From Pseudomonas cichorii (GTDB lineage: Bacteria; Pseudomonadota; Gammaproteobacteria; Pseudomonadales; Pseudomonadaceae): 64,000 nucleotides of DNA. The stretch is from positions 372,001-436,000 of the forward strand of contig NZ_BLVZ01000005.1 in assembly GCF_015471405.1 (NCBI RefSeq), written 5' to 3'. The notes beneath the pieces are model-generated. The model was not told the DNA's origin. It saw only the letters and a list, made by a program, of their open reading frames with translations, and did no database searches. The position numbers and the translations under genes are program-made. Of this stretch, positions 18,574 through 30,845 are shown piece by piece. How positions within the stretch are numbered: position 1 is the stretch's first letter; each line of letters starts with the position of its first letter.

Positions 18574-19047
18574 TTAATGTTCAGGCTCGATACGTTCGAG
18601 CTTTTTGGGCTCGTTACGTTCGAGCTTTTTAGGCCCGACACGTTCAAGCAATGCCGTCAGCTCATCGAGCTTAGCAGAGAGTGTCTCAACATCATGTTTA
18701 GATGGAATGCCGATCCGGTTCAAGCCCTTGGCGACACGACGATCAAAGGCGCTTTCGATCTTGTCGAGCTGAGCCTCGACACGGCCCTTGACGCCTGAAA
18801 CCTCGCCCTTGATCGAATCGATTTCGCTGTTGGCCGCTTCAAGCTTTTCATCGACAGCCTTCTTGGCGTCTTTCTCCACTTTTTCGCCAGTCTTGATCAG
18901 CTCTCTGACGTACTCGGTGCCTTCCTGATTGGCCTTGGCATAAGCGCCCAGGCCAGCCAGCCAGATTTTGCGGGCATACAGTTTCACTTCGGAAAACGCT
19001 GTTGCCTGCTCGTCTTCAATTTTTTTCTTCAGGGTAGCCTTGGCCAT
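18574..19047 (-). CDS. phaI: PHA granule phasin PhaI
   Basis: 157-residue small phasin, homologous to the N-terminal part of PhaF (KLYARKIWLAGLGAYAKA, RIGIPSKHDVETLSAKLDEL). Coats PHA granules. Start ATG at 19047 with GAGGTGC before it. The C-terminus ends in a tandem repeat of about eight residues, EPKKLER, encoded by a 24-bp DNA repeat. Upstream lies a candidate PhaD operator at 19118-19135. Forms an operon with phaF. Confidence 0.94.
   Translation of the reverse strand: MAKATLKKKIEDEQATAFSEVKLYARKIWLAGLGAYAKANQEGTEYVRELIKTGEKVEKDAKKAVDEKLEAANSEIDSIKGEVSGVKGRVEAQLDKIESAFDRRVAKGLNRIGIPSKHDVETLSAKLDELTALLERVGPKKLERNEPKKLERIEPEH
18591..18649. repeat. 24-bp tandem repeat at the 3' end of phaI
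   Basis: Two near-identical 24-bp units starting TACGTTCGAGCTTTTT (18591-18614 and 18615-18638) and a partial, diverged third copy. Because 24 is a multiple of three, copies add eight residues to PhaI without a frameshift. Confidence 0.85.
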
Positions 19048-19117
19048 GGTGCACCTCACTCTCGAAAGTTCAAGGAACCGCCCTTGTCGGGGCATGACTC
19101 AAAAGTACGGAGAAAAA

Positions 19118-19135
19118 TTAGAATGCACACCCTAG
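19118..19135. promoter_or_regulatory. Candidate PhaD operator before phaI
   Basis: TTAGAATGCACACCCTAG lies 71 bp before the phaI ATG and matches 13 of 18 bases of the palindrome core before phaC1 (12144-12161, minus strand). Outer arms TTAG/CTAG-like are kept best. Assignment to PhaD rests on known regulation in P. putida. Confidence 0.5.
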
Positions 19136-19226
19136 GTAACAGGTTATGAATGACTCGTGCAGCCTGCGCAGTCATTTCCCTTAACTTTTCAGGGTCTTAT
19201 CTCTATAAAAATCAAAGGGTTAGTGC

Positions 19227-19967
19227 ATGAAAGCAAGCGTTCCAAGGCATCAAGAAAGTATTGGACGTACCATGAAATTCAATAGCGCCACCCTGTTTCT
19301 CGCTCTCGTCCTGGCAGGATGCGACGAAGAGCCACAACCTGCGCAGATGCCTGCTTCAGAAGACGCACTGGCCCAGTATCAAACAATTCGCATCGGCAAT
19401 GAGCGGTTGAGCCTGCCCACCATTGCATTGCTCTCCTCGACCACGAACAGCAACCTGATACTGAACGACGGCAAAGAGGTGCCTGCAAAAAAGGTGTTAT
19501 CACACAGCACACATGGCACATATGTCTCGCTGATTCAGTTGGACCTTGATGCTTATAGTCAGTTACAAGACTTCGCCCTCGATACACATGCTTATGTTTC
19601 CAAGGCTTTTTGCGAGAAGTTGTTGACGCATTGGGAAAGGAGTCAATGCAAAACGGGCCTCTATGATGGAAAGCATGTGTTCAGCCCTCACACGTTCAGT
19701 GTTGTCGAACGCAGCTACCTCATCGACTCGAAAGAACAGCTATTTGCATTCGCTGGCAAGGGGCCGACCGGTGGCGATGCGGCCCGGAAAATGATCGCAG
19801 AGGGATCTGGGTCGCAAATTACGTGCGTCCCCACGCAACAGCCGCTGTGCACAGCGCTCATGCCCATTCGGGACGATCTTCTGGTCGTCTGGGCCACTCG
19901 ACAGGAGTCGGTGGAAGAGGATCGAAAGAACGTCCGCTGGATCGTGGAAAAGTACCTGGGCAAGTAG
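19227..19967 (+). CDS. Putative lipoprotein of unknown function
   Basis: I do not recognise this protein. About 246 residues from ATG 19227 (AGGG eight bases upstream); a second ATG at 19272 gives a shorter, more usual lipoprotein signal, MKFNSATLFLALVLAGC, with the lipobox LAGC. After the lipid-anchored Cys the protein is soluble, with four more Cys (near KAFCEKLL, SQCKTG, QITCVP, QPLCTAL) that could pair in the periplasm. Codon use is less GC-rich than the flanking pha genes. It is divergent from phaI and lies inside the PHA region, but nothing in it points to PHA. Confidence 0.75.
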   Translation: MKASVPRHQESIGRTMKFNSATLFLALVLAGCDEEPQPAQMPASEDALAQYQTIRIGNERLSLPTIALLSSTTNSNLILNDGKEVPAKKVLSHSTHGTYVSLIQLDLDAYSQLQDFALDTHAYVSKAFCEKLLTHWERSQCKTGLYDGKHVFSPHTFSVVERSYLIDSKEQLFAFAGKGPTGGDAARKMIAEGSGSQITCVPTQQPLCTALMPIRDDLLVVWATRQESVEEDRKNVRWIVEKYLGK

Positions 19968-19979
19968 CCTCACGGCAGC

Positions 19980-20098
19980 AGGAGTGAATTCATTCGCGAA
20001 GGGGCGGGACCTGCAGAGGAAATGCGTCGGTCGGAGTGACGTCATCGCGGATGAATCCGCTCCTACGGGCGACGTGTAGGAGCGAATTCATTCGCGAA
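19980..20098. repeat. REP-like cluster of three copies
   Basis: GGAGTGAATTCATTCGCGAA at 19980-20000, then an inverted pair ATCGCGGATGAATCCGCTCC and GGAGCGAATTCATTCGCGAA within 20043-20098. It separates the convergent lipoprotein and PHA-system genes. Confidence 0.85.
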
Positions 20099-20116
20099 AA
20101 ACCAGAAACATCGAGT

Positions 20117-20395
20117 TCAGGCAACCAGCGCCTTGTCCAGCACACGCTCAACTTCTGACTTGATCGAACCGCTCATGGCCGACAGGATGAAGTTCAGTTC
20201 GATGCTGACCCGGATAAGCGCATCTTCAACTTCAACCTTGCCTTTGGCGCCCTTGCCTTCGAGCTTGACGGTATCGCCAGCCCATTCGTGAGCCAGTCCG
20301 TATTTCTCGGCCAGTTTCTCGACCAGTTGCTCAGCCCTCTCCCGCGCCTTGTCACGGCCCAGAGTGTGCGGGCGCTCAACAGTTATTTTCGCCAT
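20117..20395 (-). CDS. Polyhydroxyalkanoic acid system family protein
   Basis: 92-residue protein matching the PHA granule region family: MAKITVERPHTLGRDKARERAEQL, then an alternating strand region EWAGDTVKLEGKGAKGKVEVED and a C-terminal helix SEVERVLDKAL. Members are found next to pha genes and ubiE in Pseudomonas; no biochemical role is established. ATG after GGAGAGTT on the minus strand. Divergent from ubiE. Confidence 0.85.
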   Translation of the reverse strand: MAKITVERPHTLGRDKARERAEQLVEKLAEKYGLAHEWAGDTVKLEGKGAKGKVEVEDALIRVSIELNFILSAMSGSIKSEVERVLDKALVA

Positions 20396-20539
20396 TGGAG
20401 AGTTCCTTTTCTGTCGGTTGAATCGCGGCGCAACTATAACAGTCGCTCGTCCCGAAGAAAGCCCTGACGATGAGCCTTGTCAAGACAAAGCCAGCCCTGG
20501 CGATTAGAATGATCGGCATTCTATTCCGGCGGCAGCGAT

Positions 20540-21309
20540 ATGAACGATCAGCGCAAAGGTAGCGATACCGAACCCACCACTCATTTCGGCTACAAAAACG
20601 TACCGGAAAGCCAGAAGGCCGAGAAAGTCGCTGAGGTTTTCCACTCCGTAGCGGCCAAATACGACCTGATGAACGACCTGCTGTCCGGTGGCATGCACCG
20701 ACTGTGGAAGCGTTTCGCTATTGAGCTTTCCGGTGTTCGCACGGGCAACCGGGTCCTGGATATCGCGGGCGGCACGGGCGACCTGACCCGCAAGTTCTCG
20801 AATCTGGTCGGCCCGACCGGTCATGTGGTCCTGGCAGACATCAACGCTTCGATGCTCAAGGTCGGGCGCGATCGCCTGCTGGACCTGGGCGTTTCGGGCA
20901 ATGTCGAATTCGTACAGGCCGACGCCGAGAAGCTGCCTTTTCCTGACAACCATTTCGATTGCGTGACCATCGCTTTCGGTCTGCGCAACGTGACGCACAA
21001 GGAGGACGCCCTGCGCTCCATGCTGCGTGTGCTCAAGCCCGGCGGTCGTCTGTTGGTGCTGGAATTTTCCAAACCGACCAACAAGCTGATGTCAAAAGCC
21101 TATGACGCCTACTCGTTCGCGTTCATGCCGTTCATGGGCAAGCTGGTGACCAATGATTCGGAAAGCTACCGCTATCTGGCAGAGTCGATCCGCATGCACC
21201 CGGATCAGGAAACCCTCAAGTCGATGATGGTAGACGCCGGCTTTGACCGCGTGACCTATCACAACATGACCTCGGGCATCGTCGCCCTGCATCGCGGTAT
21301 CAAACCCTG

Positions 21310-21310
<1 letters not shown>
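20540..21310 (+). CDS. ubiE: Ubiquinone/menaquinone C-methyltransferase
   Basis: SAM-dependent C-methylation of the quinone ring in ubiquinone synthesis. 256 residues; signature [21 protein letters not shown]-binding [12 protein letters not shown], the acidic loop ADINASML, and the late motif [13 protein letters not shown]. First gene of ubiE-ubiJ-ubiB: its TGA overlaps the ubiJ ATG (TGATG). Confidence 0.96.
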
Positions 21311-23549
<2,239 letters not shown>

Positions 23550-23619
23550 CCAGCGACGCATGTGACTGGCACACTGTTCAACCCGCCGGGATTATTGAGG
23601 CCCGGCTGCCGGAGTAGTT

Positions 23620-24012
23620 ATGAAAGACTGGCTGGACGAGATTAAGTGGAACAGCGACGGTCTGGTGCCTGCAATCGCTCAGGATCACAAGACCGGCCGT
23701 GTATTGATGATGGCCTGGATGAATCGCGAATCCCTGAGCCTGACTGCAAAAGAGAACCGTGCAATATATTGGTCGCGTTCGCGTGGCAAACTCTGGCGCA
23801 AGGGAGAGGAATCCGGCCACGTTCAGCAATTGCATGAGCTGCGCCTGGATTGCGACGCCGACGTCATCATCCTGATGGTCGAGCAGATCGGCGGCATTGC
23901 CTGCCATACCGGACGCGAAAGCTGCTTCTACCGGGTTTATGAAAACTCGGGCTGGAAGACGGTCGACGCGGTGCTCAAAGACCCGGATGCCATTTATCAC
24001 GCAGGACACTGA
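23620..24012 (+). CDS. hisI: Phosphoribosyl-AMP cyclohydrolase
   Basis: Third step of histidine synthesis: opens the adenine ring of PR-AMP. 130 residues, stand-alone form as in pseudomonads. Metal and substrate motifs: ALIGN-region [30 protein letters not shown], and the zinc ligands in [12 protein letters not shown] and [17 protein letters not shown] after GGAG. hisE follows after two bases. Confidence 0.96.
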   Translation: MKDWLDEIKWNSDGLVPAIAQDHKTGRVLMMAWMNRESLSLTAKENRAIYWSRSRGKLWRKGEESGHVQQLHELRLDCDADVIILMVEQIGGIACHTGRESCFYRVYENSGWKTVDAVLKDPDAIYHAGH

Positions 24013-24014
24013 AC

Positions 24015-24347
24015 ATGACTGATACCTTGTCCCGTCTGGCCCAGGTGCTGGAATCGCGCAAGGATGCCGCTGCCGACAGCTCGTATGTCGCCAGTCTGTA
24101 CCACAAGGGTTTGAACAAGATTCTGGAAAAGATCGGTGAAGAATCGGTCGAAACCATCATCGCTGCCAAGGATGCCGCCATCAGCGGCGATTGCAGCGAT
24201 GTAATCTACGAAACCGCTGACCTCTGGTTTCACAGCATGGTAATGCTGGCTGCACTGGGTCAGCATCCACAAGCCGTGCTTGATGAACTGGACCGCCGCT
24301 TCGGGCTGTCCGGACACGCAGAAAAAGCTGCACGCACAGCGGATTAA
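24015..24347 (+). CDS. hisE: Phosphoribosyl-ATP pyrophosphatase
   Basis: Second step of histidine synthesis, PR-ATP to PR-AMP. 110 residues, all-alpha MazG-like fold with the family acidic motif [13 protein letters not shown] and [17 protein letters not shown]. Separate from hisI here, unlike the fused enterobacterial enzyme. Probably one operon with hisI; tatA follows 42 bp later. Confidence 0.95.
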   Translation: MTDTLSRLAQVLESRKDAAADSSYVASLYHKGLNKILEKIGEESVETIIAAKDAAISGDCSDVIYETADLWFHSMVMLAALGQHPQAVLDELDRRFGLSGHAEKAARTAD

Positions 24348-24389
24348 CTACCTGTCTTTCAGGTTCGAATTTTCTACGAGGAATGCTTC

Positions 24390-24665
24390 ATGGGTATTTT
24401 TGACTGGAAACACTGGGTCGTCATCCTGATCGTTGTCGTGCTGGTTTTCGGCACCAAGAAACTCAAGGGCCTGGGTAGCGATATCGGCGAATCGATCAAG
24501 GGCTTTCGCAAGGCCATGAACGACGACGAAAAACCTGCCGAACAACCTGGCGCTCAACCGCAACAGGCGCAGGCGGCACCTCAGACTTCTCCGCTGAACC
24601 AGCCACACACCATCGACGGGCAGGCGCATAAAGTCGAAGAGCCGACCCGCAAAGACCAGGTTTAA
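24390..24665 (+). CDS. tatA: Sec-independent translocase subunit TatA
   Basis: Forms the pore for folded proteins in the Tat pathway. 91 residues: short N-terminal membrane helix (about 7-21, [14 protein letters not shown]), the FGTKKL hinge, amphipathic helix [17 protein letters not shown], then a Gln/Pro-rich tail. First of tatABC. Confidence 0.96.
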   Translation: MGIFDWKHWVVILIVVVLVFGTKKLKGLGSDIGESIKGFRKAMNDDEKPAEQPGAQPQQAQAAPQTSPLNQPHTIDGQAHKVEEPTRKDQV

Positions 24666-24668
24666 GCC

Positions 24669-25109
24669 ATGTTCGGTATCAGCTTCTCTGAACTGCTGCT
24701 CGTAGGGCTGGTGGCCTTGCTGGTGCTTGGCCCTGAGCGCTTGCCGGGTGCTGCGCGCACCGCCGGTCTGTGGATCGGCCGGTTGAAGCGCAGCTTCAAT
24801 GCGATCAAACAGGAAGTTGAACGTGAAATCGGTGCCGACGAAATCCGTCGGCAACTGCACAACGAACACATTCTGTCGCTGGAAGAAGAGGCGAGAAAGA
24901 TTTTCTCGCCTCATTCCGAGCCTGAGCCAGAACCTGTCGCCGAGTCGCAGAGCGAACCGCAAGCAGCAGCCACCCAGGAAATCGGTCCGGCAGAGCCGGC
25001 ACCCAAGAGCCAACTGTCTCTGGAAAAGCGCCCTAAACAAACGGCGTCCCCGGTCCCCGTCACGCCGCCTTCCGCCCACGATTCGTCACTGCCCCCACGA
25101 GCCCCATGA
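24669..25109 (+). CDS. tatB: Sec-independent translocase subunit TatB
   Basis: With TatC forms the receptor for twin-arginine signal peptides. 146 residues: N-terminal membrane helix starting [20 protein letters not shown] with the family Glu and the hinge GPERLP, amphipathic helix, and a long Pro/Glu-rich cytoplasmic tail. The end overlaps tatC by four bases. Confidence 0.95.
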   Translation: MFGISFSELLLVGLVALLVLGPERLPGAARTAGLWIGRLKRSFNAIKQEVEREIGADEIRRQLHNEHILSLEEEARKIFSPHSEPEPEPVAESQSEPQAAATQEIGPAEPAPKSQLSLEKRPKQTASPVPVTPPSAHDSSLPPRAP

Positions 25110-25903
25110 GCGATATTCCGGAAAACGATCAGCAAATGCCGCTGGTCTCGCACCTCACAGAATTGCGTACACGCCTGCTGCGCTGTGTTGCGGCGGTGTT
25201 CCTGATTTTTGCCGGCCTGTTCTACTTCACCCAGAAGATCTACACGCTGGTTTCGGCTCCGCTACGGGTGTACCTGCCCGAAGGCGCGACGATGATCGCC
25301 ACCGACGTGGCCTCACCGTTCATCACACCGTTCAAGCTGACCATGATGGTGGCGCTGTTCCTGTCCATGCCGGTCATCCTGCATCAGATCTGGGGCTTTA
25401 TCGCGCCGGGCCTTTACAAGCATGAGAAGCGCGTTGCCGTTCCGCTGCTGGTATCGAGCATCATCCTGTTCTACGCAGGCATGGCATTCGCTTACTTTCT
25501 GGTCTTCCCGCTGATTTTCCACTTCTTCGCCAGCGTGACTCCCGAAGGCGTGTCGATGATGACCGACATCGCCAGCTACCTCGACTTCGTCATGACGCTG
25601 TTCTTTGCCTTCGGTGTGGCCTTCGAGATTCCGGTAGCCGTGGTGCTGCTGGTCTGGATCGGCATCGTCGACGTCAAATACCTGAAAAAGATTCGTCCCT
25701 ACGTGATCATCGGCTGCTTCGTGGTCGGCATGATCCTCACTCCGCCGGACATCTTCTCCCAGACCTTGCTCGCCGTGCCCATGTGGCTGCTGTTCGAGCT
25801 GGGCATCCTGTGCAGTTCGATGATCAGGAAGCGTGGCGAACACCCGGACGACCAGCCCGACGACGCTGACAAGCAAGACCAGCCGCCCGCGACCCTGTCG
25901 TGA
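25106..25903 (+). CDS. tatC: Sec-independent translocase subunit TatC
   Basis: Polytopic receptor that binds the twin-arginine signal. 265 residues with six membrane helices. N-terminal family motif [15 protein letters not shown] (with the functional Glu), the conserved [18 protein letters not shown], and [23 protein letters not shown] near the end. Overlaps tatB (ATGA) and rsmE (GTGA). Confidence 0.96.
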   Translation: MSDIPENDQQMPLVSHLTELRTRLLRCVAAVFLIFAGLFYFTQKIYTLVSAPLRVYLPEGATMIATDVASPFITPFKLTMMVALFLSMPVILHQIWGFIAPGLYKHEKRVAVPLLVSSIILFYAGMAFAYFLVFPLIFHFFASVTPEGVSMMTDIASYLDFVMTLFFAFGVAFEIPVAVVLLVWIGIVDVKYLKKIRPYVIIGCFVVGMILTPPDIFSQTLLAVPMWLLFELGILCSSMIRKRGEHPDDQPDDADKQDQPPATLS

Positions 25904-26607
25904 ACCTGCTGCTACTTGAAGAGGCCGACTTCATTGCGGCCGACAGAGTCATCCTGCGCGACCGGCGCCTCACGCACATGCAAGAGGTGCATCGCGCAGA
26001 GGTCGGCGACAGCCTGCGCGTCGGTCGCGTAAACGGCTTGCTGGGCACTGCCGAGCTGATTCGTCTCGAAAGCCACGAAGCCGAGCTGCGCATCAGCCTC
26101 GACAGTGCGCCTCCCGCCAAGCTGCCATTGACCCTGTTACTGGCACTGCCACGCCCCAAGATGCTGCGCCGGGTTTTCCAGACGGTCGCGACCATGGGCG
26201 TGCCCAAGGTCATCCTGCTCAACAGTTACAGGGTTGAAAAAAGCTTCTGGCAGACGCCGTTTCTGGAGCCTGAAGCCATTCGTGAACAGTTGATCCTGGG
26301 GCTTGAACAGGCACGCGACAGCGTCCTGCCCGAGATCGTGATCGAAAAGCGTTTTAAACCGTTCGTCGAAGACCGTCTGCCGCAACTGGCCCAAAATACA
26401 CTCGGGCTGGTGGGTCATCCCGGCGAATTCCCCGCCTGCCCACGCGCAGTCGAGCAACAGGTCACACTGGCAATCGGCCCGGAAGGTGGCTGGATCCCTT
26501 ATGAAATCGACCTGCTGCGCAAGGCCGGCCTGCAACCGGTACAACTCGGCGAGCGAATACTGAGGGTCGAAACCGCTGTGACCGCCCTGCTGGCCCGTCT
26601 GTTCTAA
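25900..26607 (+). CDS. rsmE: 16S rRNA m3U1498 methyltransferase
   Basis: Methylates N3 of U1498 in 16S rRNA. 235 residues: N-terminal PUA-like domain ([16 protein letters not shown]), then a SPOUT domain with the knot motifs [14 protein letters not shown] and [20 protein letters not shown] start overlapping tatC. The 90 bp after it has no clear terminator. Confidence 0.95.
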   Translation: MNLLLLEEADFIAADRVILRDRRLTHMQEVHRAEVGDSLRVGRVNGLLGTAELIRLESHEAELRISLDSAPPAKLPLTLLLALPRPKMLRRVFQTVATMGVPKVILLNSYRVEKSFWQTPFLEPEAIREQLILGLEQARDSVLPEIVIEKRFKPFVEDRLPQLAQNTLGLVGHPGEFPACPRAVEQQVTLAIGPEGGWIPYEIDLLRKAGLQPVQLGERILRVETAVTALLARLF

Positions 26608-26697
26608 GCCTTTCTTTTATCAGAGCAATGACTACAGTTTCTCAATCAGGAGCCGATGTAAAAGCGGATCTATAAAAATAGAGATTGAGGAGTTGTC

Positions 26698-28614
26698 ATG
26701 TATCGCTGGTTCGCTCGAAGTCTCGCCAATGCGAGTGTAAGTTTGAAATTAGCGATCGGCTTCGGTCTGGTCCTGGCATTGACCCTGATGATTACGGCTA
26801 CGGCCTGGTTAAGCACGCAGGGCCTTATCTCTCGCGGGGACAGGGTTGCGGCGATCACCGATGTCAACGTGCTGACGCTTGAGCTGCGTATCAATCGCAT
26901 GCGCTACGAGACACTGTACAACGCCGAAACAGCGTCCGCTGTAGTAGCAAATCTGGACAAGCTCGATGCAGCCCTCAAGGCCGCCAGGGCTTTGCTGCGT
27001 TCCGCCGAGAACATCAAGCGCCTCGACTCCCAGATCCAGAGCGCCAACGAATATCGCCAGGCATTCGGCGAAATGACCAAGGCTATCGAAACCCGGGAAG
27101 GCACTCGCAGCCTGATGGGCGACAATGCCGACAAAGCCGTTGCCGAAGTCGGCAAGATCGAAGCCGAACTGCTGAAAGCCGACAACATTCTGGCCTTCAA
27201 CAATATCGTCGGTGCCAGCAAACAGATCCAGCAGGCCCGCTTTCAAGTGCGCGGCTACACCTACAGTGGCCGTGCCGAGTTCGAGAAGAACGCCAATGCG
27301 GCCATCGATGAAGCGATGACCGGCATCAATACTCTGGCAGGTGATATCTCTTCCTCCTACCTGCCCATGCTGCAACAGGCCATTGCAGGCCTGAAAGGCT
27401 ATCGCGCCGCCGTTGGGCAATATCGCGATGCCCAGGCAGCCAGTAAGGTAGCACTGGAAAAAATGACGGCGCTGGGCACCAAGATGCTGACCGTCAACGA
27501 TGAAATGATCGATGCACAGACCGCCAGCCGCGATGCTGAAAGCGCAAAGTCGGTCATGATGATTGCCATCGCAACAGCCTTGGCACTGGTCTTTGGCATT
27601 CTGGCGGCCTGGGTCATCACTCGCCAGATCACCGTACCGCTGCAAAAGACACTCGACGTGGTAGAACGTGTTGCCTCCGGTGACCTGAGCCAGAATCTGG
27701 TCATTGATCGCAATGACGAACTGGGCAGGCTGCAAGGCAGTATCCAGCGCATGACGGTTTCCCTGCGCGAGCTGATTGGCGGCATTCGCGATGGCGTGAC
27801 ACAGATCGCCAGCGCGGCCGAAGAGCTGTCCGCCGTCACCGAGCAGACCAGCGCCGGGGTCAACAGCCAGAAGGTCGAGACCGATCAGGTCGCCACCGCC
27901 ATGCACGAAATGACCGCAACGGTGCAGGAAGTCGCACGCAACGCCGAAGAGGCCTCGGAAGCGGCCGTAGCAGCCGATCAGCAGGCTCGCGAAGGTGAGC
28001 GCGTAGTGAAAGAAGCTATTTCCCAGATCGAGCGTCTGGCCTCGGCGGTCGGTAACTCCACCGAAGCCATGGGCGCGCTCAAGCTGGAAAGCGACAAGAT
28101 CGGCAGCGTCCTGGACGTGATCAAGTCGGTTGCCGAACAGACCAACCTTCTGGCCCTCAACGCCGCTATCGAAGCGGCACGCGCAGGTGAAGCCGGTCGC
28201 GGGTTTGCGGTAGTGGCGGACGAAGTTCGCAGCCTGGCGCAGCGTACCCAGAAGTCCACCGAGGAAATCGAAGCGCTGATCGCCAGCCTGCAGAACGGCA
28301 CACAGCAAGCCTCAAGCATCATGGACAGCAGCCGCGACCTGACTGCCAGCAGCGTGGACCTGACGCGCCGTGCCGGTACTTCGCTGGAAAACATCACCCA
28401 GACCGTTTCCGCGATCCAGTCGATGAACCAGCAGATCGCCGCTGCGGCCGAACAGCAAAGCGCTACCGCTGAAGAGATCAACCGCAGCGTACTCAACGTG
28501 CGTGACGTCTCCGAGCAAACCTCCGCAGCCAGTGAAGAAACAGCCGCCTCCAGCGTTGAGCTGGCGCGTCTGGGCAATCATCTTCAGGTGCTGGTAGGTC
28601 GCTTCAAAATCTGA
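26698..28614 (+). CDS. Methyl-accepting chemotaxis protein, likely HBM-type sensor
   Basis: 638 residues. TM1 at about 19-41, a wholly helical periplasmic sensor of about 240 residues, TM2 at about 281-304 ([20 protein letters not shown]), a HAMP domain, and a signalling domain with the tip [19 protein letters not shown]. The sensor size and helix pattern fit the helical bimodular (HBM) type known from McpS-like receptors, which can sense TCA intermediates; the ligand cannot be told from sequence. No CheR/CheB docking pentapeptide at the C-terminus. Start ATG after GAGGAG. A close paralogue follows. Confidence 0.92.
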   Translation: MYRWFARSLANASVSLKLAIGFGLVLALTLMITATAWLSTQGLISRGDRVAAITDVNVLTLELRINRMRYETLYNAETASAVVANLDKLDAALKAARALLRSAENIKRLDSQIQSANEYRQAFGEMTKAIETREGTRSLMGDNADKAVAEVGKIEAELLKADNILAFNNIVGASKQIQQARFQVRGYTYSGRAEFEKNANAAIDEAMTGINTLAGDISSSYLPMLQQAIAGLKGYRAAVGQYRDAQAASKVALEKMTALGTKMLTVNDEMIDAQTASRDAESAKSVMMIAIATALALVFGILAAWVITRQITVPLQKTLDVVERVASGDLSQNLVIDRNDELGRLQGSIQRMTVSLRELIGGIRDGVTQIASAAEELSAVTEQTSAGVNSQKVETDQVATAMHEMTATVQEVARNAEEASEAAVAADQQAREGERVVKEAISQIERLASAVGNSTEAMGALKLESDKIGSVLDVIKSVAEQTNLLALNAAIEAARAGEAGRGFAVVADEVRSLAQRTQKSTEEIEALIASLQNGTQQASSIMDSSRDLTASSVDLTRRAGTSLENITQTVSAIQSMNQQIAAAAEQQSATAEEINRSVLNVRDVSEQTSAASEETAASSVELARLGNHLQVLVGRFKI

Positions 28615-28821
28615 CGCGAGCAGGAAGCGGTGCAGGCCACCGCTTCCTTCCCGCCATTGGCCACGCGCATAAACGTGACCCGCTTCACCCGCCCACTCTC
28701 CCCGGAAATCTCCTACGACCTCTTCAGGTCGTGCAATACCCGCTTCCTGCCGATGCGCTCATGACGCATGCCCTGCAACGTTCAGGGCCTGCTTTTGTTC
28801 GCTTACAGCAGGAGAAGTCCG

Positions 28822-30765
28822 ATGTTTCGATGGATCAATCACTCGCTCGATAACATGAGCGTCAAACTCAAACTGTCGCTGGGCTTCGGCCTGGTTCTAT
28901 TACTGACTCTCGCCATCACGCTGACCGGCTGGCATGGCCTGGACGCGATGATCGAGCGCTCCGAGTCCATTTCCTCCATCGGCCAGCTCAGCAACCTGAC
29001 CAAGGACCTTCGCACTGAACGCATTGTTTTCCGCTCAGAAAACACTCATGAAAACGCAACCAGAGTTGTAGAGCGGCTCAATGAACTGGAGGCCCAACTG
29101 GTGACGCTGCGCAGGGAAACCGACGATGCCAAAAGCCTTGCTCTGCTGACCGAGCAGAGTCAGGTCATCAGCCGCATGGAAAAGACCTTCACCGACCTTG
29201 GCCTTGATCGCAAAGCCCGCGACCAGTCGCGCATCGAGCTGGAACAGCAATCGGAACAGGCTGTGAAAGCCGTGGAGCAGGTCGAAAGCGAAGTGCTCAA
29301 GGCTGTGAGCCAGGAGCAGGACAATAGCGAGCGCCTGGATGAATTCACCAATATTTCCCAGCTCAAGCAACAGATCCAGATTGCCCGCTCTCAGGTCCAG
29401 GCTTACACCTTCACCAACAAGGAAGCCGATGAAGCCGCTGCGATTGCAGCCATCGACGAAGCGCTCAAGGAAGTGCAGCAGATATCCCTGGATCAGGCCG
29501 ATGACAATATCCAGGGGCTCAAACCCGCCAGCGAGGCTTTGCGGCGCTATCGCGAACAACTGAACCGCTTCAAGGACATCCAGATCAAGGTCGAGGCCCT
29601 TCAGGAAACCATGGAGGAGCTGGGTGACAAGATGCTGGATCTGGTTGCCCGGCTGATAAACCTGCAAGGCACTCAGCGCGATGTCGAGGCCGCTGGCTCG
29701 CGAACCCTGTTGAGCGGTGTTGCCGGGCTGGCCTTGCTCATCGGCCTGTTGGCCGCCTGGGTCATGACGCAGCAGATCACACTGCCGCTGCAACAGACCT
29801 TGACCGCTGCCGGGCGTATCGCCCAAGGCAATCTGAGCAAGGATCTGGATATCCAGCGTCAGGATGAAATGGGCCAGCTTCAAGACAGCATGCAGGCCAT
29901 GACCTTGAGCCTGCGCGATCTGGTCAGCGGCATTGGCGATGGTGTCACCCAGATCGCCAGTGCCGCCGAACAGCTCTCGGCGGTGACGGAGCAGACTTGC
30001 GTCGGGGTCAACAGCCAGAAGGACGAAACCGATCAGGTCGCCACCGCCATGAATCAGATGGCAGCCACCGTGCAGGAAATCGCCCGCAATGCACAGCAAG
30101 CCTCTCAGGCAGCGGTCGCTGCAGATCAACAAGCCCGCGACGGCGATCAGGTGGTCAGTCAGGCCATCAGTCAGATCGAGCAACTGGCCAGTGAAGTCGC
30201 CAATTCGACGCTGGCGATGAATCAGCTCAAGCTGGAAAGCGGCAAGATTGTCGGGGTGCTCGATGTGATCAAGTCCGTCTCCCAACAGACCAACCTGCTG
30301 GCTCTCAATGCAGCCATCGAAGCGGCACGTGCCGGCGAGGCCGGGCGCGGGTTTGCGGTAGTTGCCGATGAAGTGCGCGGCCTCGCGCAGCGCACTCAGG
30401 AGTCCACAGAGGAAATCGAGGAACTGATCGCCGCCTTGCAGAGCGGCACCCAGCAAGTCGCCACGACTCTGGACAGCAGCCGTAACCTGACCGACAACAG
30501 CGTAGAACTGAGTCGACGTGCAGGCTGTGCTCTGGAGCAGATCACCCGGACCGTGGCCACCATTCAGGACATGAACCAGCAGATCGCGACTGCCAGCGAG
30601 GAGCAGAGCGCAGTGGCCGAGCAGATAAACAGCAATGTGCTCAGGGTGCGGGATATTTCGGAACAGACCGCTGCGGCAAGCGACGAGACGGCAGCATCAA
30701 GTGTCGAGCTGGCCCGGTTGGGCACTCATCTGAGGGAATTGGTGGGGAAATTTCGGGTTAATTAA
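28822..30765 (+). CDS. Methyl-accepting chemotaxis protein, paralogue of the preceding one
   Basis: 647 residues, same design: TM1 (about 20-42), helical sensor of about 240 residues, TM2 about 293-315 ([20 protein letters not shown]), HAMP, and signalling tip [19 protein letters not shown]. The cytoplasmic half is nearly the same as in the first receptor while the sensor has drifted, which points to duplication and a new ligand range. ATG 28822 (after AGGAG) chosen over an in-frame ATG 18 codons up that would add a non-family N-terminus. Confidence 0.92.
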   Translation: MFRWINHSLDNMSVKLKLSLGFGLVLLLTLAITLTGWHGLDAMIERSESISSIGQLSNLTKDLRTERIVFRSENTHENATRVVERLNELEAQLVTLRRETDDAKSLALLTEQSQVISRMEKTFTDLGLDRKARDQSRIELEQQSEQAVKAVEQVESEVLKAVSQEQDNSERLDEFTNISQLKQQIQIARSQVQAYTFTNKEADEAAAIAAIDEALKEVQQISLDQADDNIQGLKPASEALRRYREQLNRFKDIQIKVEALQETMEELGDKMLDLVARLINLQGTQRDVEAAGSRTLLSGVAGLALLIGLLAAWVMTQQITLPLQQTLTAAGRIAQGNLSKDLDIQRQDEMGQLQDSMQAMTLSLRDLVSGIGDGVTQIASAAEQLSAVTEQTCVGVNSQKDETDQVATAMNQMAATVQEIARNAQQASQAAVAADQQARDGDQVVSQAISQIEQLASEVANSTLAMNQLKLESGKIVGVLDVIKSVSQQTNLLALNAAIEAARAGEAGRGFAVVADEVRGLAQRTQESTEEIEELIAALQSGTQQVATTLDSSRNLTDNSVELSRRAGCALEQITRTVATIQDMNQQIATASEEQSAVAEQINSNVLRVRDISEQTAAASDETAASSVELARLGTHLRELVGKFRVN

Positions 30766-30769
30766 GAGC

Positions 30770-30831
30770 TTCGCGAATAAATTCGCTCCTACGGGGATTT
30801 ACAACACCGTAGGAGCGAATTCATTCGCGAA
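30770..30831. repeat. REP-like inverted pair
   Basis: TTCGCGAATAAATTCGCTCC and GGAGCGAATTCATTCGCGAA with about 21 bp between, in the convergent gap between the second chemoreceptor and opgH. It may also act as a 3' end structure for both. Confidence 0.87.
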
Positions 30832-30845
30832 AGGACAGTGCAGCT

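Noticed and set aside
26809-30456. Long frames antisense to both chemoreceptors
   Set aside because: Glycine/leucine-rich shadows of the coiled-coil coding strands.
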